A stretch of DNA of 64,000 nt, taken from assembly GCA_963930655.1 (NCBI GenBank), contig OZ005600.1, forward strand, positions 2,917,501 through 2,981,500, read 5' to 3'. Within the stretch, counting starts at the first letter, position 1, and the number at the start of each line of letters is the position of its first letter. Positions 33,804 to 47,154 of the stretch are shown here, piece after piece. This stretch comes from Myrica gale (lineage: Eukaryota > Streptophyta > Magnoliopsida > Fagales > Myricaceae). Both the position numbers and the translations under genes were made by a program. The notes below the pieces were generated by a model. It did not search any database, was not told where the DNA came from, and was given only the letters and a program-made list of their open reading frames with translations.

Positions 33804-35269
33804 AAGTCTATTTGTACGGACCGGTGGAGATGGTTTTCGCACAAATGGCTGATGACGGGGCTTTTCGTTCTTTCAACATATCTTTTCATTGCTTTCGACC
33901 TTTTCAGTATGTAAATAAAATGGGTGGAGAATAAGGTGCGAGGTCTCGTTCGAATTCAAGTTTTTTGCAATAAATAATGCAACGCGCTCGCCTGGTTCAT
34001 AGAACTGGTTCTTTTTTACCTTCCAATTTTGATGGGCGCTGCTGAGGTTTGCCTTTTTTTTTTTAATACTGTAGCTCTCTTGCATGGGTTTGATTTTGTT
34101 GCTGCTCTTAATCCTAGCAGTCTTGTTTCAAGAACCGAAAGCTATTCGAATGGAGATGCATTGAGCTAAAGCCTTCAGATCTATAAAAAGTGGTGCCTGC
34201 TCTTAATCCTGTCAGTCTTTCAAATTCATTGCATGCGAAATTGGATTAGGGTTTGGAGGGTAGTATGGGTAACAGGAAGAAGACTAGGGTGGCGGGTAGA
34301 TGTCTGTGCGTGGTTGCGGGATTTGGTGCTTGTCAGGCCACCTGGTGTACTCCATGAAGTTCTCCAACTTCTCATGCAAAGCTTTTCATAGACAGAGAGA
34401 GAGAGAGATTGGTCTGTGAAATCCGCAACCGATTCTTTTTGTGACAGAACTCTGGACGTTGGAGGGGGATGTCAGAGTGGAGGTGACAGCCGGAGAGAAC
34501 GAGGGACAATTGGATCTGGACTCACGTTGGCCTTAAGCTCAAAGTCTTCAGTGATCTTATCTTGTTTACGGGCTTAAATGGGCTTCGATCTGGACTCACG
34601 TGGGCCTTAGGCTTCAGTGATCTTTTAGGCATAGCCCCATTTTTTTTTTGGTTATCACACAAAGCCACCCATCTGTTAATAGCCTTAAAAAATGAGGTCT
34701 CATATTTGATGTGCTTCGAGGGACTCAAAGTGGGCCTTAAACATGAGGTCTATGTGAGCCCCAATGTAGGTTTCAAATGGGCCTCCAAACCATTCAAGTA
34801 GCTCTACTTGTTTAGAAAGGCGTCAACTTTTCTCTCTCGAACCATACATCTAAATGAACATGTACGTCGTCCTCTCTGTGCACAGTTGCCAAACCAACAA
34901 GATAAACGCGGATACGAGGGGACAAAGAAAGTCTATTAGCTCGATTTCCAAAATCCCTACTCTGTTTGATTTATCATTCACTATTTGAACCAAACAAAAT
35001 TGAGATACAAAAAGGGAGGAAGTTCAACAAAAATCAAGCACAATATTCCTGATGAATGAGCTTCGATTCGCCAACTGTGGAAACTTAATCAGTGAAGAAT
35101 GAAGACGTAAACGTGGAACTAATATCAGCTTTTTGATGAACCGCACACCATGGATTACCAAACATCAAAGGGAAGCTTCACCCCTCTCTCTCTCTACATG
35201 GGTTATTCTCAAATCTGCTAAGAAAGCCACTAGAAACTACGAGGTAGCGATGGAGGGAAATCTCCTTTC
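33804..35269. other. Intergenic region between PHS1 and the C2H2 gene
   Basis: No gene is recognised. The proximal part is the probable PHS1 3' UTR. A local direct duplication (TCTGGACTCACGT then a copy about 75 bp later) lies at about 34515-34615, and a short GA tract at about 34395-34408. The distal part is the 3' flank of the zinc-finger gene. Confidence 0.5.
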
Positions 35270-37033
35270 TCAGTTGGGGATTAGACCCACCATCAGCTCA
35301 GGCTTCTGACCATTTCCAACCCACCATGACTTGATTCCAACATCAACGTTGGTCTCTTCCTCGGGAATAAGTGGGAGATTAAGATCGACTAAATCAGAGA
35401 TTGCAGAAATCTGTTGCTTTATTACCACAGCCTCTTCAGCTAAGGTCTCCGAGCTTTTAAGCGAATGAACCCTCTTGTGACCACCCAAAGCTTGGCCTGA
35501 TGCAAAAACCTTGAAGCAGACGTGGCACTTGTGCTTCTTAGTTTCCTTAGACACTGACACTCCGTTCTTCTCCTGCTCAACCGAATTCTCTCCAAACTCA
35601 ATACTGACAAGCTTGCATTTAGCCTCTGTTTCCGGAATAATGTCACGCTGGCTGCTCTTTTCACAGCTATGAATTTTCAGTTCAGAGCAGTTCTTAGTTC
35701 TGTGTATTGACTGGTGGCCTCCAAGTGCGTGATAAGAGTGGAAATTCTTGTCGCAGGTCTTGCATTTGTATTTAGTTTTCTTTGAAGAACTACTTGCGAT
35801 TCCAAGATCAGCAGAAGTAGCACACGTCTGCTTGCAAGACTTTCCCCTCAACTGAGCATGACAAGCATCAGGCCTTGCTTTATTGCTTGAAGCCGGTTTC
35901 ATGGATCCTGAATTAGCTGGATTCAATCCATCACCTTCTGCAAAATCTTTATCCAATTCTACTTCAGTGTGCTCGATTTTCACCTCATTGTGATTATCCT
36001 TCTCCATTTCATCTCCAGACACATCATCCAGTTTAGGTATCCTGCATCCGGCATCCCTATAAAACTTGTCAACCGGGATTTCCAATTCAACCTTCTTTTC
36101 CTCAGAAATTCCAAACCCAGAATCACTTTCGCTAAATTCGTATACCGTCTTCTCAGCTAAAACAATCTTAGAATGTGAAACACCAGAATCGGAATCCTCC
36201 ACCCTTCGTTTCTTCATCTTACAAGAATCATCACCTTCCAAAGCAAAGATTCCATCCTCATTATCATTGGCAATCCGCTTATTTTGCCCAGATGACTTGA
36301 CCTCGACAGTTTCTGAATCATTGTCAGAATACTCCGTAAGCGAGCAAAATCCATCCCAATTTCTTACGCCCTTAGACAGCATCACCAAGCACATAGCGAC
36401 CTCTGCTACTTCTTGCTCAATTTCCCCAAAGCATAAAGATTCATTCAAACTAGAAAACGAAGAATTTGGACGAATCTTGTACCTCATTATGTTTGATCTT
36501 TTTCTGCGCACCAGCCCCAGGCTTTCAGTGTACGATTGGTTGTCCATGTCCATCTTCTGGCTTGAAGTAGTGGATGATTCGATGCATACCTCAAATCTTT
36601 CACAGTGGCTCCTCTTGTGGATTGTGAGAGCTCCCACTGACCCAAACCCTTTGCCACATTCTCTGCAGTGAAGTCCACTTCGTCGTCTCCCTGAGTGATG
36701 CCTCATGTGACCAAACAGAGCTTTTAGTGACTCGAATGCTCTGTCACACATTTTACAGACAATTTCTTGCTCTGAAGCACCATGTCCTGAGCGTGAGAAC
36801 TTCCAAGACTTCTTGGGGTTTTCTCTGAGGCCATAACCAGTATATCCACAGCCTTCAAAACCCATTTCACTTTTGATGCCCTTTTTCCGTCCTTTGGCTG
36901 ATTTCTTGCTCGTATGGCACCTCATGTGACCTCCCAAGACTTTCCCACTCACAAAACTCTGGTTGCAGAGCTTGCACAGATGCCTCTGTTCTTGATCTTG
37001 TCCCATATTGGAATTTCCCAAAAAGCCCGACAA
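35270..37033 (-). CDS. C2H2 zinc-finger protein, five fingers plus EAR motif (ZAT-like)
   Basis: Intronless 587-codon nuclear transcription regulator of the plant C1 class. Five C2H2 fingers are visible: residues 20-40, 93-113, 123-143, 423-444 and 503-523. Fingers 4 and 5 carry the plant QALGGH-type helix (HALGGH and QALGGH), finger 1 has VLGGH, and fingers 2 and 3 are degenerate in it (LFGH, LTIH). A C-terminal DLNLP (550-554) is an EAR repression motif, so it probably represses transcription by recruiting TOPLESS-type corepressors. The long middle part is acidic with basic patches (KKRR near 275). It resembles the ZAT4/ZAT9 group. The start codon is followed by SGFLGNSN, and an upstream leader reaches about 37.55 kb, with a CT tract near 37350-37366. 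Confidence 0.9.
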   Translation of the reverse strand: MSGFLGNSNMGQDQEQRHLCKLCNQSFVSGKVLGGHMRCHTSKKSAKGRKKGIKSEMGFEGCGYTGYGLRENPKKSWKFSRSGHGASEQEIVCKMCDRAFESLKALFGHMRHHSGRRRSGLHCRECGKGFGSVGALTIHKRSHCERFEVCIESSTTSSQKMDMDNQSYTESLGLVRRKRSNIMRYKIRPNSSFSSLNESLCFGEIEQEVAEVAMCLVMLSKGVRNWDGFCSLTEYSDNDSETVEVKSSGQNKRIANDNEDGIFALEGDDSCKMKKRRVEDSDSGVSHSKIVLAEKTVYEFSESDSGFGISEEKKVELEIPVDKFYRDAGCRIPKLDDVSGDEMEKDNHNEVKIEHTEVELDKDFAEGDGLNPANSGSMKPASSNKARPDACHAQLRGKSCKQTCATSADLGIASSSSKKTKYKCKTCDKNFHSYHALGGHQSIHRTKNCSELKIHSCEKSSQRDIIPETEAKCKLVSIEFGENSVEQEKNGVSVSKETKKHKCHVCFKVFASGQALGGHKRVHSLKSSETLAEEAVVIKQQISAISDLVDLNLPLIPEEETNVDVGIKSWWVGNGQKPELMVGLIPN

Positions 37034-39704
37034 ATCTAAACAAAAGTAACTTCACCCCAGAGAAACCAGACAAAGAAATTCAGAACAGAAACCCAAGCAA
37101 AAGCTCAAAATTTCGATGAAAGCTTAAATTTTTACCTACATTCCCTGAAAAACCATAAGAAAGATCAACAAACAGAGGTATCAATCGAGACCCGGATGAG
37201 AAAAGACCAAGGTTAGCAACCACATCATCGGGATTCTTGCTTTTGGAAAGTGTGTAGGAACAAAAAAATTCCCCATCGAGAAGTCCTCAACGGAGAGCGT
37301 AAGACCTTACGTTCCGAAAGAACCCTATTCAGAGCGGTTTCTTTTGGTCTCTCTCTCTCTCTGGCTAACTACAAATATGCAAGCGGAACGTCGAAACAAA
37401 CACAGATTGGTTAATGCTCAATCTACGAAAAGAAACAAAGAAAAATATACAAGGGGAGAGAGAAAGATAGTGGAAATCTGTTGGATGAAAGTGGAAATTT
37501 GAAAGGAGAAAGCTTGCGTGGGAAGGAAGGCAAGAATTGTGTTGGTGTCCCATCATTCTACCCTAACTGCGGTGGACACTCATCTCTGCACACTAGTCTG
37601 CCTCACTTAAGGTATGGCCGATTTTCACTCATAACTGGACGTTAATAAGATGGGTGCGCATAATCATGATGAGAAAATAACAAAATCGATAGATCAAGTG
37701 CATGTCAGTCTTTTTTTTTCCAATTTACATAGGTTTTCTAAATATTAGCCTTATAAAGAGAGAATATTCACACGTAACGGAGAAATTTTAAGAATTTTGG
37801 TGTAGGGAACGAGAAAAAAAAATCCAAACAATCTTTTTTTTTATGGGTAAATTAATTTGATTGCTAATGAAATAAACCAGATACGTTATTATCTCTCAAA
37901 GGACACTGGGTTGGGCAGGGTCATTGCCACTAGAGTCTAGACCAATTGGTACGAGTAATTTACATTGAATAAGAATTTTCCTAGTCGTGATGAATAAAGT
38001 TCAAAATATTTCAAAGATGATAAAATGAGGAGGATCACCAATAAAAGTGATAGAAAATACTACTAAAATTCAAATCTTTAAAGAGTTAAATATTTCAATC
38101 AAGTGGATCGGAAAAAAAAGAAAGAAAAAGAAGTGATTGAAGAAAGTAGCTTTTGATCTCGTATGAGAATACTTGCGAGTTCATACAATGGTCAACGGTG
38201 CAAGTTTCTCGAACGAATTCCTTTGGTGTGAACACCGCACTGGAACCAACTGCCTCCAACCACTCCTTACTTTGTCTTGCTCTTGAGACGCTGACCCCAC
38301 AGAAAAAAAGAAGAAGAAGAAGATGAAAAGCCCCAGCGCCAGAGGACCAACCGCCGGTCCGCCACTCTTTTCATCCTTGCGAACTCCTCCAGTTAGAAAT
38401 TAGTTACTACCATCGATCGCACTCAAAGGTTAAAGAATATTGATTTGAAGCAATTACTTTACAGAATGTTCAATCTTCCTACTTCCCATGCCATGTACAG
38501 ATCTTGACCGTAAGCATGTACAGATTATTTTCCGAGTCATTAAGCTAATCCGAGGCCTGAAAAACTGGCTCAGATCAAGGAAACCACGTAGCTGGGCTTT
38601 TCGGATCATCAAGTTGGCTTTAGCCAGCATGAAACGGTATATTTGACAGTTCTTTTCTCTTGTCATCAAAGAACTGTCATCCCAAAAATATGGAGAAAGA
38701 GAGGGAAAAGTTGTAATGACTCGAGAGCTTCAGTTGCCAATATTTAATGCAAGGGCCACTTTTTCGATTTTCTTTTTCCCTGCATTGTCTGTCTGATGGA
38801 AAATATTGGAAAATTGGTAAAAAGAAATATGACAAGAGATAACTTAGTCTTTGAAAGGAAGATAACCTCAATATCAATTATGTATCCAATCTGGTGTGTA
38901 TTTTGGGACGGAGTTCTGTTAAGGTTGGATGAAGTACCTAGGAAAGTTTAGCATAAGAACCGTAGCGTGGATGTTTGCCATTGTCCTGCTTGGTCACCAT
39001 TCAGACAGAGGACTTGAGCATAAGTATTTGAGAAGCCGCATAATTATTACTAATAAATAATCACCACTAAAACATGAATCTCAAAGTCTCCAGTACAAAC
39101 TTCCATTTCAGCTCGAAATGAAACCTACTTAGCACAGAGACAGAGCGATCCGTTGAAGCCCTCAGTCCTCGGGAATGAGCCATTAAATATAAAACGTGCC
39201 ATTCCCAAGGTGATCCTGATAAGAATAAACAGGATTCAACTTTTTTAGATATGGGTTCAGCAACCTGGAAACTTTAAAATGCTAAACTCCAGGAGTCTTC
39301 CTCTGACACAATTGTGAATATCAACTATCTTCTGAAAAAATACTTTTAAACTTCCCCCATCTTTGAAAGGCAGATCATCTACCACCACTATGCAAATCCT
39401 GTTTAAAGTCACAGCCGCCCCTTGCCTTGCCTGGAACAGTTCCGGTCCAAAGACTACTTAATGATTTTTTTTTGATAAGCAAAGACTACTTAATGATAGG
39501 ACAAAGAAAACAGGAGGAACTAATCAGCTCTCTTACAGTTGACCCCTGCCATCATGGCAACATTCCTCAAAAGGAAACATCTTCATGCACACTGCAAATT
39601 GGAAAAATCAACTCTCGCCCACCTTTAATATTGATAGGCTCATAAACGTAACCTGAAAATGTTATCAACTACTCAATCTTTTATAAGATGAACCTTCATG
39701 TCTC
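37034..39704. other. 5' leader of the C2H2 gene, intergenic DNA, then 3' flank of the ELM2 gene
   Basis: No coding gene is recognised. 37034-37560 probably holds the zinc-finger gene's 5' UTR and promoter. The remainder is AT-rich, with no repeat borders that I could define. Confidence 0.45.
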
Positions 39705-41648
39705 TCATTCTCCACTGGACTCTCTTGCATCTTCAGCTGGACAACAGCTATCGACCTTATCTCGCTGACTCTCAAATGATGTGCAGGAGTCATCTTGAAT
39801 ATCATAGTCCTCACTGTTATAACTTGGAATTTTGCCATAAACCTCTAACTGATTATCACCACGCCAGTCATCAAAAGAATTACTTATGCGTGTGCCTGAA
39901 ATGTCATCTATATCTCCCCCATCCTCTTCATCAGTTCCAACCCTATGAATTATGATGTCAGCACCATGTTTACCAGCATCAACTTCTTCCTCAACCTCAA
40001 TTTCTTCAAGGCAATCCTCTACATAATTTTCCTGATAATAAGCAGAGGCATCTTGATCAAAAGGAGACTCTACCACAGAGTCTTCATCTTCCTCTAGCAG
40101 CCCAGGTTCACTTTTTTGCCACTCATCATTGTCGCTATCAATGTTTAGTGAATCAAATCTATTCTGCATAGCACGTTTCTGAAGCATAAAGACGTTGAAA
40201 TAATAGTTTACGAGGTCCTTCTTTGTTTGAGAAGGGAAAACTGCCAAGAGATGGTCCCAAAAGTTCTTACCCAATGATGCAGGGTTAGAAAGAACAACCT
40301 CATGGAAGGCTTGCTCCTCCTCTAAAGTCCATCTCTTTGCAACCTCCTCTCCCATCTCCCCAAATCCAAACTCCTCAAATATCTCCTGTCCAAGATTTTC
40401 CTTCAGTTTCTCTCTTGATTCCTTTACATGTTGTCTCACACATCTGACAGAACCCTCATCAAGGCACGTGCAATCACACCTGGCTTCCCCACTCTCATAG
40501 CAAGGGTTAGCAGATGCTTCAGGGTCAGGCATTGGAATCACACAAGTACCCATCAGCATCTCTTCATTAACATCATCAACCAGGAGGCCTCCATTTGATG
40601 TATGTGAGATGGCAAGTTGAGGATCTGGCTCCTCCAGATTATCTGGAGAGTTCTTTAGCTGTTGGACACCCCATTCTGCAACAAAAGCTTGATGCTCTGG
40701 CCCAACAGAAACAAGCTTTCTAGGAGGACCATTCAAAAGGGATAAATAGATCTCCTCAGACTGATATAAAGCTTTTAGCTGGTCCCCAGATTGAAAAAAT
40801 TCTGGAAAGAACGAGAAATGAGCTGCTGTCTCTGACCTAACATCAGCTCCAATAATACTTTCGTTAACCCACAAAATCTTGGGAATGCTGCCAGAAACAC
40901 TAGTTTCTAACACCTTTCTCTCATTTGAGACTTCTGTGACCAAGTCATTTACAAGCCTGCCTTCATCTTGAAATTTAATAAGTCCATCCTCCTCACCTTC
41001 ACCATCTTCACATGTGAATTGGGTCAGGGAAAAAGTCAATTGAAAAGTTAAAGAATATATTATGGTGCACTAATCTTGAGTCACTGGGAAAACACATGCA
41101 AGTGACAAAAAAATCATGGAGATAGGTCCAGAGCAAGTTTACTGACCAGTGGAAAAAATATTTGCAAATTCTTGTAATTTATTTCAATTGACACCGTATT
41201 GAAAGCCACAACCTCGTCGTTTGGCTCGAGAAACTATTCAAGGGAAAAAAAAAACCACAACAGGTTTCAATTTCAAATGAATGAAACCAAATCCCTTGGA
41301 AGGAAAGAAGGAAATGCGGAACAGCCCCAATTGTGTTATTTAAAATTCATCAAATAAGGTCAATCTCTGTATCAAGATATTGTACCAATTTGGTTAATTC
41401 ATTAAATGGACCAAATATAAAACATTTCTTATTTACAATCAGACCAGTTTGGATGACATAATCAATACCACTTTCCTCCACCGAGAATCTCGAGATATGA
41501 AGATAATAAACAGCATATTACCTATTTGACGATTAGAAGGGACAATATCAATAGCAGAAGAAAGCTGACAAGCATGTTCCAGCAGTCTAGGTTGCTTAGA
41601 AGCAACCTCATATGAATCCTTGTCAACAAAAGGCCGTTTGGGTATCAT
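39705..41648 (-). CDS. ELM2/SANT-like nuclear protein
   Basis: Plant chromatin-type protein annotated in many genomes as ELM2-domain or ARID2-like. Coding exons are 41648-41522 and 41005-39705, total 475 residues; the 127 and 1301 bases join in phase. Exon 1 begins MIPKRPFVDKDSYEVASKQPR, with basic residues that could form a nuclear signal. Exon 2 has an ELM2-like stretch (VGPEHQAFVAEW, about residue 150) and a SANT/Myb-like helix bundle (KRWTLEEEQAFHEVV ... TKKDLVNYYFNVF). It ends in a very acidic tail. An in-frame ATG at 41039 lies in the intron and is not the true start. The exact acceptor (41006/41005) is inferred. At least one 5' UTR exon lies upstream. SANT/ELM2 proteins usually bind histone deacetylase complexes; that role is by analogy. 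Confidence 0.83.
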
Positions 41649-43400
41649 TATCCCCCTGCAAGTAAGATTTACTTTAAGAGGGTGGAAAAATAAAATATAT
41701 GCAAAGGTCTTGGACATTCATAGGTTTCATCTGAAGTAGAGATCAGTGAACTAGGTCCTTCAAAAGTGAAAGAAAAGAACGGTAATTTTTTCCTTTGTAT
41801 TTTAGGTTTCTCCTCACAACTTGTATCTGCGGGATTCCACCCATGGCTCAATCTCCAAACCATGTTTATGGTATAAGAAATGCCATTTAGTCCAAGGACC
41901 ACAGACAAGAAGATTAACTTCAAAGATGACACTGTCTGATATTTACTATAAGCAAACATATATCCAAACAGATCAAGTTCAATTTTGACAAGCAATCAGA
42001 CCAAAAACAAGATAAGGAGCTAAATGAACAGCCTTGTATCATCCAACAGGATAAGGAACTGAGATTCAAATTTCAATAAAAAATCAATTTTGGGGTATCA
42101 AGATAACGACTGGGACTCTCGACAATTATTTACATCATAGAATAAAAAATAAGCTTCGGCAGAAGAATGCACTTCATTGATGTACATCTTTATGGTTTGA
42201 CCTGTACTCCTAAAAAATGGACCATCAAATTCCATGATGTAAAATTTCACGAAAGAAGGAAAGGCATCTACCTTGCCTAATCTTCCACACAAAATGAATT
42301 TACCTTCCCTCATCTCACAATCACCCATCCATCCTAATACCCACCAACAGCACAAATAGCCCACACATGCTGCAATTTATTCTTACAAAATGCTAATTTT
42401 TCATACTAATCGAACAAACCAGATGCCCATTTATGCTTTAAGATTTGTTTCATATCTTGACTTGAGATATCCTTTCCCCGTGCTGTGAAAGTTGCATCCT
42501 ATTGGAAACGTTACAGAAAATGAACGCATTTGAAAGCGGTTTGTCTTCCTCTATGTCTCTCTTTTGTTCTTATTAATATTCATGAGAATTTTCACGCAAT
42601 TCGAAATATTATAAAAATATTAAAAATTATTAAGAAAAAGAACAGTACTGATTTATTTATTGACTACCGTATAACAGTATGCCTCCAAACCATGTAAGTG
42701 CAACATTGATTATGCATCAGAAACAATTTCAGCCTCCAATAGAGGTTCGATAGTCTATAAAAGTTGAATATATTAAAACCACTACAAGAGCTTTCACAAA
42801 ATTAGGGAAAAAACAAAACAAAAAAGACGAATTTTCTGTACCTGAACTACAGGCCCTGGTGTAACCTGCAAACTTGATGACAGACACAAAAGAATAAAAG
42901 CAACTGACGGGGCGCGGACAATGAAAGAAAAAAGGAGCAATCGAAACCCAGCTTTAGAATCCCCAAATATTCAAAAACCAAAAATCTAGATCCTAGTTTC
43001 AAAGGACTAAACGCTGATCTTCAAGGATCCGAATTTAAATAATACGGAGTTCGTCTGGATCCAAATAATTCCCAACTTTTGGAAAGAATCCAAAAAACTA
43101 AGACCTACCCAGATAAATTGGGATCGTCAAAAACAGATATATTTACAGGATAAACAAACATGTAAGAAATCAAAAAGAATTCAGTAGGTTTTTCTAAATA
43201 CCCTAACCCTAGAATCGAAATTAGGACACATCGAGGCCTAAAATCGGGATCAATTCGTAGAGGAAAGAGCGAATCGGAGGAAAAAAGATTCAATTAAGAG
43301 ATCTACTCGCGGGACCCACCGAATCTGGACCAAAATTAGAAAGATTTGGGGTCGAAAAATTTGGACCAAAAGAGTAAAGTTTGGAAGCTCATGTTTAGTT
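41649..43400 (-). other. 5' UTR exons and introns of the ELM2/SANT-like gene
   Basis: The upstream part of the gene. An acceptor TTGCAG at about 41656 precedes the start codon. A candidate 24-bp exon lies at 42842-42865 between GTTTGCAG and CAG/GTACAG. A donor-like ATCTGG/GTAGGT lies near 43110. The leader's true 5' end is not determined. Confidence 0.45.
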
Positions 43401-45711
43401 TCTATTTATCGTTCGTGACCCGAGGATACGGACACTTGACTCGCGATGCTGAAAAAGAGAAAGCCTAACTGAAAAAAGAGTCGGGAATCCGGTGACAAAA
43501 TTACGGAAGATGACACTTTGGGATTACAAATAGTGGCGGGGAGAGGGAGGAGGGAAAGATTCTGTCAGGTAAATGTCATTACAGGTGGTGGCACTTGCGT
43601 AAGAAGCACACGTTTCTGCCACGTGGAAGAAAGTTAAGAGCGTTTCGGCGACTCCAGTCGAGGTGGTTGAAGGTAAATTAGCGTTGCAAATGAAACTTTT
43701 AGTTCGGAAAATGCTAATTATACTCGAAAGCCAAATAAAAAGCCATGGCCTGCTCCTCCCTTCACCCCCTACCCGTGCCAATTATACACGTGTGCGTTTA
43801 GAAACAAAAGCTTTTTTTATTATTTTTTTCTAACCGAGCGTTAAAGACAGTTTAAGCACATCTAGATTAATGGAGGATTTTGTGCATTCCTCTGGTTCAT
43901 GTAAATTGGGTAATTATTAGATCAAAGGTTTTGGAGGTTGCTCGAAATGGTTAGTAACACTTACAAGTTTTGAACATAAAACCGCGTAGAAAGCATACCA
44001 CTAAAGTTCAAGTCTTAACCATTGGACCAACTCATTAGAATTTTGTATTTATGTCTTCTTGTGACTGATCTAATCATGTTGTCTCCTCTTTCTCATCAAT
44101 GAAGGAATCTTTAATTATCTCGAAATTTATACATTTATTCCTATCATGAAGAACTTCGTCCTACTAATTTATCGTTAGATGCGAAGACGTGGGATAAACT
44201 CAATAAATTTTAATACTATGTAATTTTATATTTTAACAGGCATACGTGATTGGTTACTGATAGTTCAAGATGCATTATAATTTTAATGCATATGTAATTT
44301 ATTCCATTACTCTTAACTTGAAATGTAGTCTTTCCGCATTTAGCTCCTCCTTAACAGTTAACACTCGGCTAGAATCATTGCAGTCATGGTCGGTGAGGAT
44401 TAAGAGTCATTTAAGAACCTTTTATGACCATCTTAGCATTTGTTCGCGATACTGAATTCGACTTAATACATGCCATAATGTATCTTAACAAGCACAAACT
44501 ATAATAATTTGTGGAGGATCAGGATAATCTAAAGTTCTTAAGAGTTTCCTTGAGACAAACTTCTTAAAACCTAACCGTTATTTTTATAAAATAAATAAAT
44601 ATCTAAATCTAATGTCGTCAAATCTGTAAATGAGAACTTCATAAAAAAATGAGAGATAAAATTTCAACCATTCAATTTGAAAAGGAATGGTAGCTATTTT
44701 TTGTAAATGATTTCATACGTAATTTACCTAAATTTTTTAAAGGATCCTATCTCTGCGTAGATTTTTTTTTTTGGACATGCAGTTTGGGATTGACTTATTT
44801 CAGTGGGCGGTTACAGTGGATGTGATCCTAATAGTTTAGGTTTATAATAGACGTGTCGCGGTGGCTCAAAAACCAATGGTGGATGTGGTCGGACGCACGT
44901 TTCTGACCTCAACCCGATCGAACTTATTCTATTCTGAGTCAAGTGGTTTTATGTTAGACTATACTCGGTAGTCATATTGCTGGGTCTGGTTGTTGTGGGT
45001 CGTTCATGTGGGGGTACTTCTAAGTATCCAGCTTTGCTGTCGGGATTTTTATTTTTATTTTTTAATGTTTTATCCTTACGTACTACTGACATGATTTGTC
45101 CACCTCCATCCGAATCAAGTAGTTCTCGCATAGAATTAGAGAGATTGTGACCGACGTGCACATCATGCATTTGCATGCTTTTTAGAAACGGAGCCTGCGC
45201 AGCGTTACGCAATAAGATTCCAAGAGAAAAAGTTGACTACTGGCTGCAGATCCTGTGAAAAGTGAAATGTCCTGCATTTTAAACGGATCGAAAACAGAAT
45301 TTTGGCCTGCAGCCTTTTGGAGGATGGAATCCAGACAAGATCGGGAAAATCCTGCCAACTTGACCCCAATATTTGTTGAAGCACTCGAATTTCAGACAAA
45401 AACGGAAATGGTAAGAATTCGAACCAAAGAATATATCGGAAAACAACATTCTAGATATAATAGCAGATTACACCGACAAAAGATCCTTTGCGTTTTCTAG
45501 AAAACAAGTAAATGACAGACAGTAATAACCTTGGATACAATGAAAGGCAAAAAGAGCCTAATACTTTCACCAGTGTTATACGAGTTATCCGATCGACTAC
45601 CAAGGGAAAGTAAGAGACAAAGGAAATCATTACAACAAAAAATATATTATTAAGAAATCAAACTGATTGCCGCCAACTATCATTCTCGACCCATTGATCA
45701 GTGCATCTCTT
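43401..45711. other. AT-rich intergenic region
   Basis: No gene is recognised. 43401-43800 is probably the promoter of the ELM2/SANT-like gene; about 45500-45711 is the probable 3' UTR of the UGD gene. The middle is AT-rich with no clear structure. Confidence 0.45.
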
Positions 45712-47154
45712 CTAGGCCACAGCAGGCATGTCCTTGAGCCATGGGTCCAGGGGCTTTCCAATTGAGTAAACAATAAAACCAATCTCACGCAGCTTATCTG
45801 CCTCAGCAACGTTCCTGCCATCAAATACAAAAGCTGGCTTCTGCATGTTATCATAAATCCTCTGGTAATCAAGAGTCTTAAACTCATCCCACTCGGTCAG
45901 AATGCAAACACCATGAGCATCCTTTGTTGCTTCATAAGCATCCCAAACCACGCTGACTTGCTTCACAGTGGTGGGGCTCATTGGCTGGAGGTGAATGGGA
46001 TGGTCCCAGGTAAACTTGTCCATTGTAAGGTCCCTCTGGATCTGGTCTTCAGTGACCTGAGGGTCATATATGCTCAGCCTGGCCTTGTCATCCAATAGCC
46101 CCTTGCACACATCAATGGCTGGGGTCTCCCTCGTGTCACCAGTATCTTTCTTGAAAGCAAACCCCAGGATGGCAATCTTCTTGTTTGAAACCGTGTTAAA
46201 CATAGATGCAACTACACGGTTTACGAAGCGGTTCTTCTGGTAGTCGTTGATCTTGATGACTTGTTTCCAGTACTCTGCCACCTCAGGAAGGCCATTGCAC
46301 TCGCAGATGTAAACCAGATTCAAAATATCCTTCTGGAAGCAGGACCCACCAAAGCCAACACTAGAATTGAGGAACTTGGATCCAATTCTTGAGTCCTTAC
46401 CAACAGCATATGCTACCTGTGTTACATTTGCCCCGGTAGCCTCACAAAGAGCAGACATAGCATTTACTGACGATATTCTCTGGGCCAAGAAGGCATTGGC
46501 AGCAAGCTTTGAAAGCTCTGCAGACCAGAGATTGGTGGTTAGTATACGTTCTTCAGGGACCCACTGAGCATAGACATCCTTCAACGCTTGGATGGCCTTC
46601 TGGCCTCCGGGGGTCTCCCGACCTCCAATGAGGACTCTGTCCGGATTAAACAGATCTTGAATTGCAGTCCCCTCCGCAAGGAATTCTGGGTTTGAGAGGA
46701 TTTGGAATTCGATTCCCTTGCTGTTGTGGGTCAGAATTTTTTCGATTGCCTCAGCAGTTTTGACTGGGACAGTCGATTTCTCAACCACAATTTTGTTAGA
46801 TTTGGACACATCAGCAATCATGCGGGCAGCACTCTCCCAATATGTCAGATCTGCAGCCTTCCCTGCCCCAAGACCCCGAGTTTTGGTAGGAGTGTTGACA
46901 GAGACAAACACTATATCAGCTTCCGAGACGTGTTTCTCCACGTCGGTGCTGAAGAAGAGGTTCTTGCCTCGGCATTGCTTCACTACACTATCAAGGCCAG
47001 GCTCATAGATGGGGAGCTGGTCGCTGTTCCAGGCTGTGATCCGAGATACAGAGATATCCACAACAGCTACTTCAATAGCCGGACACTTGAGTGCAATTAC
47101 CGCCATTGTTGGCCCCCCAACATACCCAGCACCAATGCAACAGATCTTCACCAT
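45712..47154 (-). CDS. UGD: UDP-glucose 6-dehydrogenase
   Basis: Cytosolic enzyme that oxidises UDP-glucose to UDP-glucuronate with two NAD+, feeding pectin and hemicellulose synthesis. The coding region is one uninterrupted exon of 480 residues, the usual plant length. Visible features: N-terminal Rossmann fold with GAGYVGG at residues 8-14, substrate-loop [12 protein letters not shown] at 85-96, [19 protein letters not shown] with the catalytic-region Glu at 161, the [16 protein letters not shown] helix, and the catalytic cysteine C272 in [10 protein letters not shown]. The C-terminal UDP-binding domain has [17 protein letters not shown]. It appears intact. The start codon is preceded by a short leader and a long 5' UTR intron. 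Confidence 0.97.
   Translation of the reverse strand: MVKICCIGAGYVGGPTMAVIALKCPAIEVAVVDISVSRITAWNSDQLPIYEPGLDSVVKQCRGKNLFFSTDVEKHVSEADIVFVSVNTPTKTRGLGAGKAADLTYWESAARMIADVSKSNKIVVEKSTVPVKTAEAIEKILTHNSKGIEFQILSNPEFLAEGTAIQDLFNPDRVLIGGRETPGGQKAIQALKDVYAQWVPEERILTTNLWSAELSKLAANAFLAQRISSVNAMSALCEATGANVTQVAYAVGKDSRIGSKFLNSSVGFGGSCFQKDILNLVYICECNGLPEVAEYWKQVIKINDYQKNRFVNRVVASMFNTVSNKKIAILGFAFKKDTGDTRETPAIDVCKGLLDDKARLSIYDPQVTEDQIQRDLTMDKFTWDHPIHLQPMSPTTVKQVSVVWDAYEATKDAHGVCILTEWDEFKTLDYQRIYDNMQKPAFVFDGRNVAEADKLREIGFIVYSIGKPLDPWLKDMPAVA

Noticed and set aside
41006-41039. ATG at 41039 as the start of the ELM2/SANT-like protein
   Set aside because: The conserved MIPKRPFVDKDSYE exon lies upstream at 41648-41522 and splices in phase to 41005; the ATG at 41039 is intronic.
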